Assembly (NCBI GenBank): GCA_946122785.1
Contig: CAMGYJ010000005.1
Span: 40,600,002-40,664,001 of the forward strand
From: Linum tenue
Lineage: Eukaryota; Streptophyta; Magnoliopsida; Malpighiales; Linaceae
DNA length: 64,000 bases
Reading direction: 5' to 3'
In this document: positions 8,964-20,418 of the stretch, one piece after another
Layout: every line of letters begins with the position of its first letter
How positions within the stretch are numbered: position 1 is the first letter of the stretch
Program-made: the position numbers and the translations under genes
Notes under the pieces: generated by a model
Seen by the model: the letters and a program-made list of their open reading frames with translations, nothing else
Told to the model about the DNA's origin: nothing
The model's database searches: none

Positions 8964-11724
8964 TTAGGTGATGACAGAGGTTAGCCTTAATGGTAACTCT
9001 GGAAAATGGTTGCTGGATACTAGCGCCCCAAGGCATGTATGTGAGAGACGATCTAAGATGGATTCTTTTTTGAGACGTGTGTGTCCTTGTAAAGAATTAG
9101 AATCTCTAAAGTCACATTCCCATATTATTCTCAAACGCTTGAGAAATTTTGTATCCAAGCAAAATGACCCATAACATATGTGGTTAGAGAATCAGAATCA
9201 ATAGATCTGATTTATGTTGATATGGGTAAACTTGATGGAAAAGACAATAAATAATTTATTGCTCTTTAGAGTGCTCTGATTGTCTAACTAGTTATTCGAA
9301 ATAGGTTGAAATGCCTAGTTGCATTAAGATTGCACTGATTATTCGATATGTGGCATGCATGTGGTAGCGTTAGAGAATCAGTGTAACATGATAACTAGAA
9401 GAGCATATGAGTGTGTAAGATATTGTAAAACACATAAGTTTACGAAATGAATACTCATTGTTGTTGTGAAATCCATTGATGCCAATAAACATCTATTTTA
9501 AATCAAGAAATAGTGGGGGTGATATCCTGCCTACTATTAGAAATAATGGATAACTAGTGGGGGTGATGAATCTGGGTATGAACCCAGAAGAGACAAATGA
9601 ACCATAAATCACGAAAGGATTTTGGTTATGAATTTGTTATTTACACCCTAAGAAAGAAAGATCCTACAAGTCTGCTAGAAGTTCGAACTTCCATAAAAAT
9701 GCAGAATTGTGGGAGAATCCATTATTAACGAAATGGAATTATTGGAGTCTAATAAGACTTAAAATCTTGTAGAGTTACCTCTTGGTTGAAAAGCCTTGGG
9801 TAATATTTCGATAGAATCGAACAAGATTTGGCATCTTTGAGAATTAACTCTTGACAATGAAGTCATGGGTAATAAATGGATTCTTAAAAGAAAAGTGAAA
9901 CCTATTGGTTTAGTTTATGAGTATAAGGATCGCCTAATAGCTAAGGCTTTAAGCGAAAAGGAAAAATTGTAAATTTTCTTGTTATCTATTCACCATATGT
10001 AGAATAACATCCATGTATGTTCTGATTGCTAGTGTTGTGCGTCAGATGGATTGTTTAACATGTTTCTTTGAATGGTGATTTAGATAGAGAAATCTACATG
10101 GGACAACCTATAGGGTTGTTATTCCTTAACATGCTCAGGGAGTCTATAGTTAGACAAATCATTGTAAGATTTGAATAGACTCTAAGACGATGGCATGGAT
10201 AAACTGGTTCTCTCTCATGGTTTTAAAAGTGAAAGTGACAAGTGCATTTAGTACAAATTTGAGAATGACACTTGCATTATGAATGACACGTCGATCTTTG
10301 GTACAAAGAATCGTGATGTCGATATGAAAAAACCATGTTTGAGAATTTTGAATGTTCTCGATGAAGCTTGTGTAAGCTAGGAGATCCATGTAACTATGAC
10401 AATGAATAGATTTCCTCTAGATCAGTTTAACTACATAGTTAAGATCTAGAAGAAATACAAGCAGTATGCCTGCAAAAATGGTTGATGATGCTAGTGTAAA
10501 TATTAAAGAACACTGGAAACAGTGTGAGAAACAGAGAAAGTTAGAATATACTAGCATCGACAGTCTGCGTGAGGCAGCTGGTAAACATGAGACCCGACAT
10601 AATGGGGGTACTTGGCAGGCTTACTAATTGTCCTAGTATGAAGCATTGAAATGCTATTGAAAGGGGTCATGAGACACCTTAAAAGAACAGAAAAACCTTG
10701 GTAGTTGTCATCAAAGGTTTTGCTGTATTGGTAGGGTATAATGATGCATATTAGAATACCTTATAGAGGACTCCAAGACAGCAAGAGGATGTGTTTTAAA
10801 CATCGATAGAGAAGCTATGTCTTGGAAGTCTAAGAAGTAAACGATACTGGCTCAATCAACTAAGAAAACAGAAATGATAGAACTAGCAATGGCTAGTAAA
10901 GAGGAAAGTTGATTGAGAGGGTCATTACTAGAGATTCCCTTATGGGAAAGACTGATCCCTCCGGTAGTTGATTCATTGTGATAGCACCGCAGCTATTACT
11001 AAAGAAGGGAACCGGTTCTAGAACGAAAAGAGACGACAAATTCGTCGTAAGCACAGTACTGTAAGAGAACTCCTAACGATAGGAGAAATGAGGGTGGATC
11101 TTGTAAGGTCCTAACAGAATCTAGCTAATCCTTTGACGAAAGGATTATCTAGAGAGAAAGTCCAAAATACCGCCAAGGGTATGAGACTTATGCCTACCGA
11201 ACCACAGATTACAAGTGATTGTAACCCGACCCGATAGACTGGAGATCCCAAGAAACGGGTTCAATGGGTAATAACAAGTCATGAGTAATATTGAGAAAAG
11301 CTCATGCATAGTGAAGCATGAATCCCAAAGCCTTGGAGGTTGAGTTCAACTCTTAATGAGATCTATACTCTATGTGGAGTGGAGTACTTTACTTTGGGGG
11401 TACTCCTGATAGACTCACCTATGTGAATGTGGGAGTGAGGCCGCTCCCTATGGAACTTTGGAGGCACAAAGTTGCTAGAGCGTTCACTAAACCGGGATAA
11501 CGTGCATGGCCATAAACGCACGGCCTATGAGAGAATATCACTCAATGAAAAGATCCGGCGTGCTACATTGTCTGAGATAGGGTTCAAGACTACGAGTCAC
11601 CCTTATGAAATCGGAAGTGTAACCACTATGCTAAGGTTCAAATCTTCGAGATACCTTAGTTTATGCCCGATCTTATGGAACTGTTGATGCTCAGAGATAG
11701 TTTCAAACTATTCATGTGGGGGAT
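8964..11724 (+). pseudogene. degenerate, 5'-truncated Copia pol
   Basis: Scattered fragments of a Copia polyprotein survive in order on the plus strand. A protease-like KWLLDTSAPRHVC lies near 9000. An RT-start segment, WILKRKVKP...EYKDRLIAKA, is near 9870-9960, followed by NGDLDREIYM near 10070. The end of RNase H is near 10970-11150 (STAAITKEGNRF, RRKHSTVRELL, NLANPLTKGLSREKV). A family-typical 3' tail follows (GDPKKRVQWVITSH). Stops and shifts are numerous and the integrase is essentially gone. Gag, PBS and the 5' LTR are absent, so the element was truncated or deleted on its left. The PPT-like GTGGGGGAT at about 11716-11724 directly precedes the 3' LTR. Confidence 0.78.
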
Positions 11725-12209
11725 TGTTGGGATGAATAGCTTTGAAAAGCTATAATGAAATTCCTAATTAATTATCCAGTATTTTCCCATAATACGAAAT
11801 TAAGATGGATAATTAATAAAAGGAATATTATGGAGATAATTAGGAATAATTATCTTAATAGATTATATTTTAATTGTGAGAGTAATTATCTCCCTAATTA
11901 AAATATGACTTATTCCCAAAGAAAGAGGGAAAATTCTGGGTTTTCTGCTCCTATAAATAGGAGACGCCCCAGACCCTCTAAACACAACTCAGAGAGCAGA
12001 AACACGAGATAGAGAGTGAGTTCATAGAGCTCCGGTTTTCGCACAAAACCGATGAGCAACAAAATAAGAATGGTTGTTTTATCCTGGAGGCGACCGGCTG
12101 ATAGTCTGCCGTGCGCAACGAAGGCAGTGCCGCGAACGTCTTAAAGAGAGCGACCTAGTCCGCGACTCAGCCAGATCGGTAACCCTATTTTTCTGTTCGG
12201 TTTGTAACA
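11725..12209 (+). repeat. 3' LTR of the degenerate Copia
   Basis: This 485-bp block begins TGTTGGGATG right after the PPT and ends TTTGTAACA. It contains a TATA-like CTATAAATAG at about 11951-11960. The 5' partner LTR is not in the window, so the end at 12209 rests on the CA terminus and the break in character after it. Confidence 0.7.
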
Positions 12210-12472
12210 ACTACCATATTACGAATGAGGTCAACTGATTTTTCTTTGAACCAATGCCTTAATCTAGGGATATGCCATTCCCTTTGGCCTTCTCTAATGA
12301 AAAAGGACAGCCTCGGATTATTATTATTTTACACCAATAAAAGTGTATCATGAGCATTCACCGTATCTATTTTTCTTTCTCGTTTGAGACTCTGTTTTCC
12401 GATTTCCTCTGTTTTTTGTTCTTCCATCTATTGGCCCTGTATACAGATCTTATTTCTTTCATGAAACATTAT
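12210..12472. other. short intergenic stretch, nothing recognised
   Basis: No ORF, repeat or RNA gene recognised between the LTR and the LINE fragment. Confidence 0.4.
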
Positions 12473-12690
12473 TCATGAAAGAGCAAGAACAACAGTCGTA
12501 ATCCCTTCTTCACTAAGCCTCGTCTCCACACAAGCAAAAGCCAATTGAGACCTGTCCGCCGTGGCTCTGTCCATGTACATTTGCTTCCCAATCACGCTCG
12601 CGATATATATATATCTCAGGCCTTGAGCGTTCATGTACTCGACGGGCACCCCGACCAGCCTCACCCACACCGGAATCGTCGACGTATGGT
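12473..12690 (-). pseudogene. fragment of a LINE ORF1 / DUF4283 protein
   Basis: The minus-strand frame reads WVRLVGVPVEYMNAQGLRY, then, after a short TA microsatellite, IASVIGKQMYMDRATADRSQLAFA. This is the conserved core of DUF4283 proteins (VWVRLxGxPLxxWxxxGLxxIAxxxGxPLxxD), found in ORF1 of plant L1-like LINEs and derived proteins. Both sides lack further homologous sequence, so it is a short orphan piece. The TA expansion (12603-12616) interrupts the motif. Confidence 0.7.
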
Positions 12691-13561
12691 CGCTTTCGTT
12701 GCTAGCGCGGCAGCTCTTCTGTTCATCACCACAATCGTCTTCTTTGTTCCTTTCTTCTCCCGTGGTGGGTTTGGCGGCTGGAGCAGGAGCTTGATGATGA
12801 TGATCGACTGTAATTTTGTTGTGTTTCTGTGATACACATGCAGCACGTAGTTAATTCCAGTTTAATTAGGCATTAATGTTGATGAGAGAGTGAGTCTATT
12901 CTACACCCCCTTTTTTACCATAGATACCCGAAAGAGAAAATATCATAGCTAAGCTAGATACGACAAATACAAGATTTTTGTAGGCAGGTTATAAAATAGA
13001 TGAAAAATGAAATTTGGTCGACAAGTGTATGAATCATAACTCTGACATCCTTTTTATCATGATATGGACAATTTTGTTATATTTTCACTAGTTGAAATGG
13101 AACAAATTACTTTGGAAGCAATACCATAACACCTGAACCTCTTGTAGGATAGCATACACCCTTGTTTTTTAGTGTATAATATTTACCAACTCTCATAATT
13201 AAAATTGTAATAGTTGTTATAATTTTTTAGATTTTAATCCTACGCATTTTATTACAATAATGATATTGTCCTTATAATCGTTATTAGATTTGTTCATATT
13301 TGTATGGCGCAATTTTCAAAAAAAAAATAAACAAAATTAGATAATAAAAAAATTTCCTTAGTAAATTCTCACATTTTTTTATTAATTAAATTCTGCATTC
13401 CATTATACGCCAAAAAAAAAGGCTTTGCATTCGGTTTTTTTTTTTTTTTTTTGTTGCTTTGTATTAAGTTTTTTTCTTCTTATAATTGTTGCTTTGTATT
13501 AACTATTAAGTTAAAAAGGTGACGGCCGGTTCATAAGAAAAAAGGACGACAGTGACAGATT
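12691..13561. other. AT-rich intergenic, 3' flank of the TIR gene
   Basis: Homopolymer-rich (T16 at about 13435-13451), with no recognisable coding sequence or repeat termini. It could hold the 3' UTR or a further exon of the minus-strand TIR gene, but nothing shows this directly. Confidence 0.4.
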
Positions 13562-14720
13562 CTATGCACTTGATGATATAGATGGTAGCATTGTTGATTT
13601 ACTTACGGAAGACAAAGGTGAAGTAGTAGTGTCGTCGCCGGCAAAGTGTGGGGGTAGGTCCGGCCGCCGGAATGCAGAGTCGGAGGCACCACGCTCGATA
13701 TTCTCACTGGCCGGCGGCGGCGGGCGCGTAGGTTCTCCTCCGGATGTCGTCGTATCGTCAGGCTGTAATTTCCCTCCAACAGTATCGGTCCCACAAAACC
13801 CAACCGTACCGTCGCTCGTGACGTACGAGGACGCCGGGCCCAACTCGTGCACCTTCGACGCCATGTTCTCCGCGATTCTCTCCACCATTACTGCTTCCGA
13901 TCTTCACAACAACAACAACAAAAAAGTGAACAAAATAAATAAAAAAATTGGAGGAAATCCTCAGCCGTCAAACAGCTATGGCCCGGTGGTATCCATTCCA
14001 AAATTTCAGAAATGGAAACAAATTGAAGAAACGTGTTTATTAAGGATTTTGTTTCCACCCGTTTCTTCCCGGGGAACAAGGTTTCATTTTCACGTTGATC
14101 ACAACTCACAAGTTATTGTTCGGGTGAAAACTATACCTGTCACTGGGGAGAACCCATCCGGCAATATCGGCAATGTCAGTGAGCGCGCGGCTCCAGCTGT
14201 CCACCCTCTCGTAGCTAAATACCCTTTTGTGACGGTCAAAGTCGTCCTTGTAACACCCCGACCACATATGATCGACGACGTCGTCGGGTGTCAATCTGTA
14301 GAACACCGGGAAAGCCTGGTGCCCCTTCTCCTTGACGGTCTGCATGATCTTGACCAGCTCGTCCAAGCAGTACTCCGACGAGGCGTAGCCTCTGGACAGC
14401 ACGACGACGGAGAGCTTGGACTCCTCGATGGCGCGTGGGATGGCCTCGGCTACGCTCTGGCCGGGAGGGAGGTCTCGGTCGTCGCTGAAGGCCTTGATGC
14501 CTTTGCGGACGAGGGCGTAGTAGAGGTGGTCGGCGAAGGTGTGGCGGACGTCGGGCCCCCGGAAGTTGAGGAACACGTGGTGGCGCCAGGGCGTGGCCGG
14601 GGGAGGAGGGACGGCCGGAGGTGTAGGGTTGGTAGCCGCGGCACTGCCGCAATGTCTAAACCCGTGGGTTGTGACGGGATCGAAGAGGAGGAATAGTAGC
14701 AGTACTGGAGGGATAGCCAT
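13562..14720 (-). CDS. TIR-domain protein without NB-ARC or LRR (TIR-X type), two exons
   Basis: Exon 1 is 14720-14137 and exon 2 is 13901-13562 on the minus strand. The 235-bp intron has GTATAG at its donor and GAAG at its acceptor, and joining the exons keeps the frame (about 307 aa). Residues 1-20 are a hydrophobic signal-anchor-like segment, followed by a Pro/Ala-rich linker. Residues 46-195 are a full TIR domain: VFLNFRGPDVRHTF, GIKAFSDD, AIPRAIEESKLSVVVLS, SEYCLDELVKI and FPVFYRLTPDDVV. Glu121 in CLDEL matches the catalytic Glu of plant TIR NADases, so enzymatic activity is plausible. The rest is a short helix (MVERIAENMASKV) and a disordered Pro/Ser/Thr tail; no P-loop follows. Plant TIR proteins generate immune signals through the EDS1 pathway. 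A GTAAGT at 13601-13606 could splice exon 2 into an unseen third exon. The coding part is much more GC-rich than its surroundings. Confidence 0.86.
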
Positions 14721-14786
14721 CAGGCAAGACTCAAAAGGGAGGGTTTTGGACTGAGTGTTGTACTGGAGGCGGAGGGGGGCTGCATT

Positions 14787-14794
14787 ATTATATA
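14787..14794 (-). promoter_or_regulatory. TATA box of the TIR gene
   Basis: The minus strand reads CTATATAAT about 67-74 bp upstream of the TIR gene ATG (14720), leaving room for a roughly 35-40-nt leader. It is the only TATA-like element in the correct place. Confidence 0.55.
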
Positions 14795-14930
14795 GAGGCT
14801 CTACAGACTACAGTCCCCTACTGATAGCCTTTCCTTTGGCTTTCTGCTTATCAGTTCTCTCGAAAGCGAGATACCTTTGGCATGTTCATTATACACAAAA
14901 TTGTACTATATGTAATGAAGGATGTATCAT

Positions 14931-15051
14931 TAGGGATGGCAACGGATCGAGTCGGTTTGGGTTGGGTTTCTTCAAACCCAACGTAGATGAATCTGCTGAA
15001 AATTCAGGTAAAATTGATGCATGGGTTCAAAAAACCCCAACACAGCGGTTA
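14931..15051. mobile_element. terminal fragment of a second hAT-like element
   Basis: TAGGGATGGCAACGG followed by GGTTTGGGTTGGG repeats resembles the TAGGGATG-type terminus of the element at 2456. No matching right end or TSD was found. The large hAT at 15060 inserted 9 bp beyond its visible end and may have cut it. Confidence 0.5.
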
Positions 15052-15199
15052 CCTTCAAGTAGGGGTGGTCGGACGGTTACCGGTTAGCAGTTAACCGTCG
15101 GTTTCAACCAAAATCGACCTTTTTGGCTATTGAGTTTGTTAGAATATGTTACAATTGACTATTGAGTTTCAATTTCTCAATTTGTGTAATTGTTTCTGT

Positions 15200-18114
15200 A
15201 GGGCGAGACCTCCAGCTCCTCGTTGGTGAACGAGGTGCCTCTACTGATGAGACTGCTCCTCGTGGTGGAGCACCTCCGACTCCTTGAGGTCGTGGTGGTG
15301 CGGGTGCCACAGCGCCTCCTGCTCAGACCCGGGGTCATGGTGGGCGTTCAGGAAGTTGGCCTATTCAACCTGCTGAACCATCGGCATCAACTGCATCGAA
15401 TCCTGCCCCTATCGATAGTGGAAGTACACCTGCTGAGACTCAAACAGTAGACACGGCTGCTCCGGCTTCAGCTAAAGTTAAAGGAGACAACCTCGACCTC
15501 AAGAAATGGTTGTAGGCGGAGGGTAATGCTGATTACTGGAAGGATTTTATGAAGGTGGTGGTGAATGAGTATCCGATGGGAGAGTGCAGGCATTGTCATA
15601 CTCAAATCAAAGCTCATCCTTCCAAGAATGGGTCTTCTCCGCAATGAATAACCATCGGACATCATGTTTGGCTAAGGTGGCGGCATCGAAGAATCAGAAT
15701 GTTTTGAACTTGCAGACATCGGATGGTAGTCAAAGTCAAGTAAGTCTTTTATGGAAGTTTGATCAAGCAAAAGCCATATATGCCTTTTTTATAATGGTGA
15801 TTTTATTAAAGAAAGCAAACAGAACAAAGTACAAACAAACATGAACAAAGGCTCAAGAGGACTTAACCCAGAACTCAGAAGGAGTTCTGATATAGAAGAA
15901 AAAACAAGTGGCAAAGAAACAAAAAAGCACAAGTACAAAAGAAGAACAATACAAGAAGGGAAACAAAAGTAAAAAACAGCCAGACGGACAAGAGAGTCCT
16001 AGCTGAAACAGGGGAGGGTAAAGCTTAACCATGATGATAATTATGGATGAGTCATCATTTCGCTTAATGGAGAGGAAAGGGTTTAAGCAGTTCATGCTAG
16101 TTATTGAGCCACCATTTAAGACACCTGGGAGGAGAGCTATAAGAGATGATTGCTATCATATCTTCTTGGAGAAAAAAGTGTATTTGATTGAGTTTTTTGA
16201 ATGAAAGAGCAAAGGCAGAGTTTCAATCACCACATATACATGGACTTCTGATAACAACAAGAATTACATGTGTGTGACTGCTCACTTTGTTGGAATTGAT
16301 TGGAAGTTGCAAAAGAAGATTGTAGCCTTTGTTCCCATCACAAGTCATAAGGGAAAGGATATTGGAGAGAAGCTTGCAGGAGTTCTTGAAGAATGGAAGG
16401 TGAAGAATCTGTTTTGCGTGACCATAGACAATGCAACTTCAAATGATGTTTTCAGTGATTGCATGAGAACGAAGTTAAATAGTGGGGGTGTGATTTGATG
16501 GATGGGAAGTATCTGCACTTTCGATGTGTGGCACACATCATCAATCTGGTGGTGCAAGATGGACTGTAAATGATTGGAGGTGTTGTGGATAGAGTTCGGG
16601 ATTGTGTGAAGTGGGTGATGTCATCACCAGCTAGGTTGACAAGGTTCAAGAATTCCATGAAATTTCTGAATTTGGACTAAATCAAATTGGTGTCTTTGGA
16701 TGTACCGACCAGGTGGAACTCCATCTATATCATGTTAGAGTCAGCAGAACGGTTTGGTGGAGTGTTTACAACTTTGTATTCAAGTATACACGTTCATGAC
16801 CTTTAGAGATTATGTTGACTCAAGAGATGGTCTTCCAACTAAACAAGATTGGCATCTGATTGGGAAGTTGATTAAGTATCTGAAAGCCTTTAATGACTTG
16901 ACCCTCCTAGTCTCGGGTAGGTGGAATTTGAATTGATTGTTTTATTATTACCATTTGACCATCTTTATTTGTTTCACTCTAATTTTCCGTGTTCTCTTCT
17001 CATTGTACAAGAACTAAATACGTGACTACCCATCTCTTCTTCATGAAGCTTGTTCCAGTTTATGACATCATTGAGAATTGAAGAATGATCCACATGAAGA
17101 GATCCAAAGGATGGCACAAAAGGTTGCGGAAAAGGTACAGAAGTATTGGTTTGAGACACCTGTTATGAATGAGGAGAACATGAAGGTGAATCACTTAATT
17201 TATATAGAATGTGTGCTTGATCCTAGAAGTAAACTTGATATGGTATCCGAGGTTTTATAAATGATTTATGGGGGTATAAAGGCATGTGAAATTGACAGTT
17301 CCATTAAAAGGGAGATGCACCAGATGTTTGAGGTTTATAAGGGGAAGTATGGATCAAAAACACCATCCTCTACATCTGAGCCTACCACAGATGAGAGCAT
17401 TGGTAGTGGTAGTTCTGCTGAAGGTGTTGGTGATAGGATTAAGAAGCTTGAGGAGAGACTCAGAAAGAGGAAAAGGGAAGCAATTCTACAGGAAACAGGA
17501 GGTAGCTTGACATCTATTTGAAATGTCAAACTGATGGCATCAATGAGGAGAGTGATGATGGCAAGTTTGACATCTTGGGTTGGTGATCTCGACACTCTGA
17601 ATATATTAGATTCTTGCTGAGATGGCTAATGATATCCTAGTTGTTCCCATCTCTTCTGTTGCCTCAGAGGCAACATTCAGCTATGGCGGCCGGATTCTCA
17701 GTCCATTCAGGTCCTCTTTGAGCGACACAATTGTGGAGGCATTCATTTGTGCTGCGGATTGGATAAGATATCTAACTACCAGATCCATAGAAATTGACGA
17801 GAATGAAGAAGATGAAGAAAATGTGGATTTGGAAAGTGGTGAGTTCTAAAACTCTCTTTATTGTTCAGGTTTTCACTATTTTTTTGTACCTAATTCAATG
17901 TATGAATTTCCTAACTCTTTGTTTTCTTTTTTCTTACTCAGTTAATGCCACTTTCCAGTCTAGAATAGAAAGTGCAAGTGATGGCAACGTTGCCAATGCA
18001 GATGCAAGTCTCAACATTCCAGTAGAGGGTGAAGAAGAAGTGTTGGAGGAAGAGTATGAGAAAGATGGATATGACGATTTTGGTCATGACTTCTTGGGTC
18101 GATTGAAACAATAG
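15200..18114 (+). pseudogene. hAT transposase (BED zinc finger + hATC dimerisation domain), disabled
   Basis: In order: a Gly/Pro/Thr-rich N-terminus (15200-15470); a BED-type zinc finger near 15530-15660 (DYWKDF, CRHCHTQIKAH); a catalytic core near 16030-16560 (RVSITTYTWTSDNNKNYMCV, KNLFCVTIDNATSND, HFRCVAHIINLVV); PTRWNSIY near 16705; VLDPRSKLDMV near 17220. The hATC domain is at 17622-17849 (LVVPISSVASEATFSYGGR, LSPFRSSLSD). The last exon, 17943-18114, follows an intron with donor GTGAGT at 17838 and a TTACTCAG acceptor. The Asp expected in the TTDTWTS catalytic motif is Tyr here, and many stops and shifts plus a foreign insert (15776-16027) break the frame, so no active transposase can be made. 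hAT transposases excise and reinsert their element and form dimers through the hATC domain. Confidence 0.88.
15776..16027 (-). other. foreign insert within the hAT transposase
   Basis: The transposase reading stops after FDQAKA and resumes at MIIMDE about 250 bp later. The DNA between has a different character: a T-run, then A-rich sequence with TTTATTAAAGAAAGC, which reads on the minus strand like the 3' end of a LINE or a polyadenylated retrocopy. AAAGC occurs near both junctions and may be a TSD. The source was not identified. Confidence 0.4.
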
Positions 18115-18622
18115 GGTTATGCATATGTTGGTTTTTCATCTGTTGTTGATAAGTGATAAATGATGATGATGTCTTGTTGATTTGTTGCTATTTGGAGGAT
18201 CCATTGTGATTTGTGAATTGTGGAGTTTATGACTATATGTTGTTGAATTAATGAATTTGAGACATTAATTTTGTGATTTAGATGTATTTTTTATGCAAAA
18301 GTGATTGAAACTTTACTTTGGGTTATTTAGATGTAGAAATATAGGTTTGAGGCTTCAATTTTAGACAATTTTACTAATTTTTTCCTTCCAGGTTAGACTG
18401 GTTCTGTCGGTTTCCCTGTCCAAACTGAACCGATGATCATCATGTCGGTTACCATGGCTAACCGAACCAAAACCAAAAAACTGAACGTTCGGTGGTCAGT
18501 TAGTCATGGCTTCCTCACGGTCGGTGGTCGGCGACGGTAGGGGGTGATTCAATTTAACCGATAACAGAATTTTCGATTTTCAGTTAAAACAAAATCGACT
18601 GAATGAAACCCCTACCTTCAAG

Positions 18623-20359
18623 TGAAAACGCAGCATTTGAGAAAAGAACCATATATCAAGGACATGTACACACACAATCAAAACACCCTGAAATGAAAAC
18701 TTACAAAAAAAAAAACTTTAACACGAGTAACAAAAAGGTTTAAAGTTTTTGGGAAATCCTCCAATAATATATAGTAGAGTTTTGTCTACTTTTCTCTATT
18801 TCAAATTTCTTGCAACAATAAGTAGGAAGGACATTTTTTTCTTTACAATTAATTATTTATTCCATATAAAAAATATCAATACAGGATTTGCACACAGATC
18901 TCTTCAAACAAAGACAACAATTACAATTTACAACCAATTACACTACACAAATTTGTTGTATTTTTTTAATATAAAACATACACGAAATGACACTCTGAAA
19001 ATCAGAGGACTTTTCCATTATAATTAGCAAGCCCACTAAGTCTACCGTATGTATTTTTATGGTGCTTGATACTGCAATTTTCATAGTCGAGTTTCATGTA
19101 GTTTTCTCAATTCTAAAATTACTGCTCTTTCCTTAATTTTTGCTAAAGGTAAATTGGTATTGGCTAACATGGAAGAACTAATTCTATTACTACGTGTTGT
19201 GTGCTTGTAATTTATATTTAAATTTAGTACTTTTTATCTTTGTTCTTATCTCTTTCAAACTTCCATCGAAATCCCCTCCATCGTGCAATAGTTTGCGCCC
19301 CTTTCACTTCATAGTACAAGGTCGATCGCCTTTGAAAGTCAATCTTCCAGTATCTCTTGGCACTACAATTTTATTGTTGGGGATTTAAACTCCGCAAGTA
19401 GAAGATTTTAACTTCGATATCAATCCATGGCGAATAAAATGGAGTTGCAGAAGGAGGATTAGAAATTGAATTTTTGGTTGAAACATACGCCTCTTGAGAT
19501 TGAAGATATAGTGGATAAAAATTTGATTGTACAACGGAGAGTGGTGGCTATTGGATCTTTAAGTTTATGGTTTTTACAGCTATCGCAACCTATTTATATC
19601 TTAAAACGAGGAATCATTGATTGATTACTGAAGCAGGTCGTTTGATTCTTTACTCAACCTACTGGAACTGATAGAGAAAGTGTATAATTTTGTTCCTTAT
19701 TACTTTGATCGAGTATATTAGTTACTGGAGGTAACCCTTATTTTGGCGTTTGCTCTCAAGTTTTGATGGTCCCCTCTTAGCTGAGTAGTTAGTATATAGT
19801 TGACTTGAATCAACAACTTTCCATTTATATTTTATTAAATGAGAACGTTGAACCTTTATGTAGGATTGCGAGGTTCAAGATTTAGTTTCAAACTATCTAT
19901 GGTTCATGTGGAAATTTCAGTGAGCTTTTATACTTATATCTTTCCTGACAATCAACTAACTGATAGTATTTTACAGGTGACTTAATTATCATTATAAAAA
20001 TGGGATCAATGATACATTTTTATATTTTATATTCTTAAATGATGATGATATTTCTCCAAAAGTTCAACATATATATTCATTCTTTATGTATCATCTCGAT
20101 TGAAAAATTGTCAATAAAATTAAACGAGTTGATGAATTTAAACATAATATGAAAATATAAAATAATCAAATATGAGTATTACGACCAACCGAACTAGTTA
20201 TAAGCTAGTTCAATCACCTGACTTGCCATATCCAAGGAAGGACGTACAAAACCACCAAATTGGCAAATAAGAAAAGAGCAAAAGGACAACCAACTACCAA
20301 GAGCTCAAGGGCCGCCCCCACGTGCCTATGTAATGTATGTACCCTTTACCATTAAATCT
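18623..20359. other. intergenic, no gene recognised
   Basis: AT-rich DNA with short, motif-free ORFs (for example around 18749-19027 and 19194-19388). No splice-consistent coding series, repeat termini or RNA gene seen. Confidence 0.45.
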
Positions 20360-20418
20360 TTTGTCGTAGAAATTTTTTTTTTTTTGTCAAAAGATATCAT
20401 ATATTGATAAAAAGATAG

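Larger units (their letters stand above)
15060..18614 (+). mobile_element. full-length hAT transposon (inactive), perfect 8-bp TSD
   Basis: The element is 3555 bp. It begins TAGGGGTGG and ends AAACCCCTA (inverted TAGGGGT termini) and is flanked on both sides by CCTTCAAG (15052-15059 and 18615-18622), a perfect 8-bp hAT TSD. Subterminal regions carry repeated GGTTACCGGTTA / CGGTCGGTGG-like motifs in both orientations. The interior holds a decayed hAT transposase with BED, catalytic and dimerisation parts. Element ends and TSD are intact although the gene is dead, so it could still have been mobilised in trans. Confidence 0.92.

Noticed and set aside
14236..14652. 138-codon minus-strand ORF within the TIR gene
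   Set aside because: Arg/Pro-rich out-of-frame reading of the same exon.
13629..14696. 355-codon plus-strand ORF over the TIR gene
   Set aside because: It is the antisense shadow of the GC-rich TIR exons; no family motif, while the minus strand has a clear TIR domain and splice sites.
15853..16095. 80-codon minus-strand ORF in the hAT element
   Set aside because: Crosses the junction of the foreign insert and transposase; low-complexity Phe/Leu/Cys content.
18749..19388. 92- and 64-codon plus-strand ORFs
   Set aside because: AT-rich chance frames without motifs or splice context.
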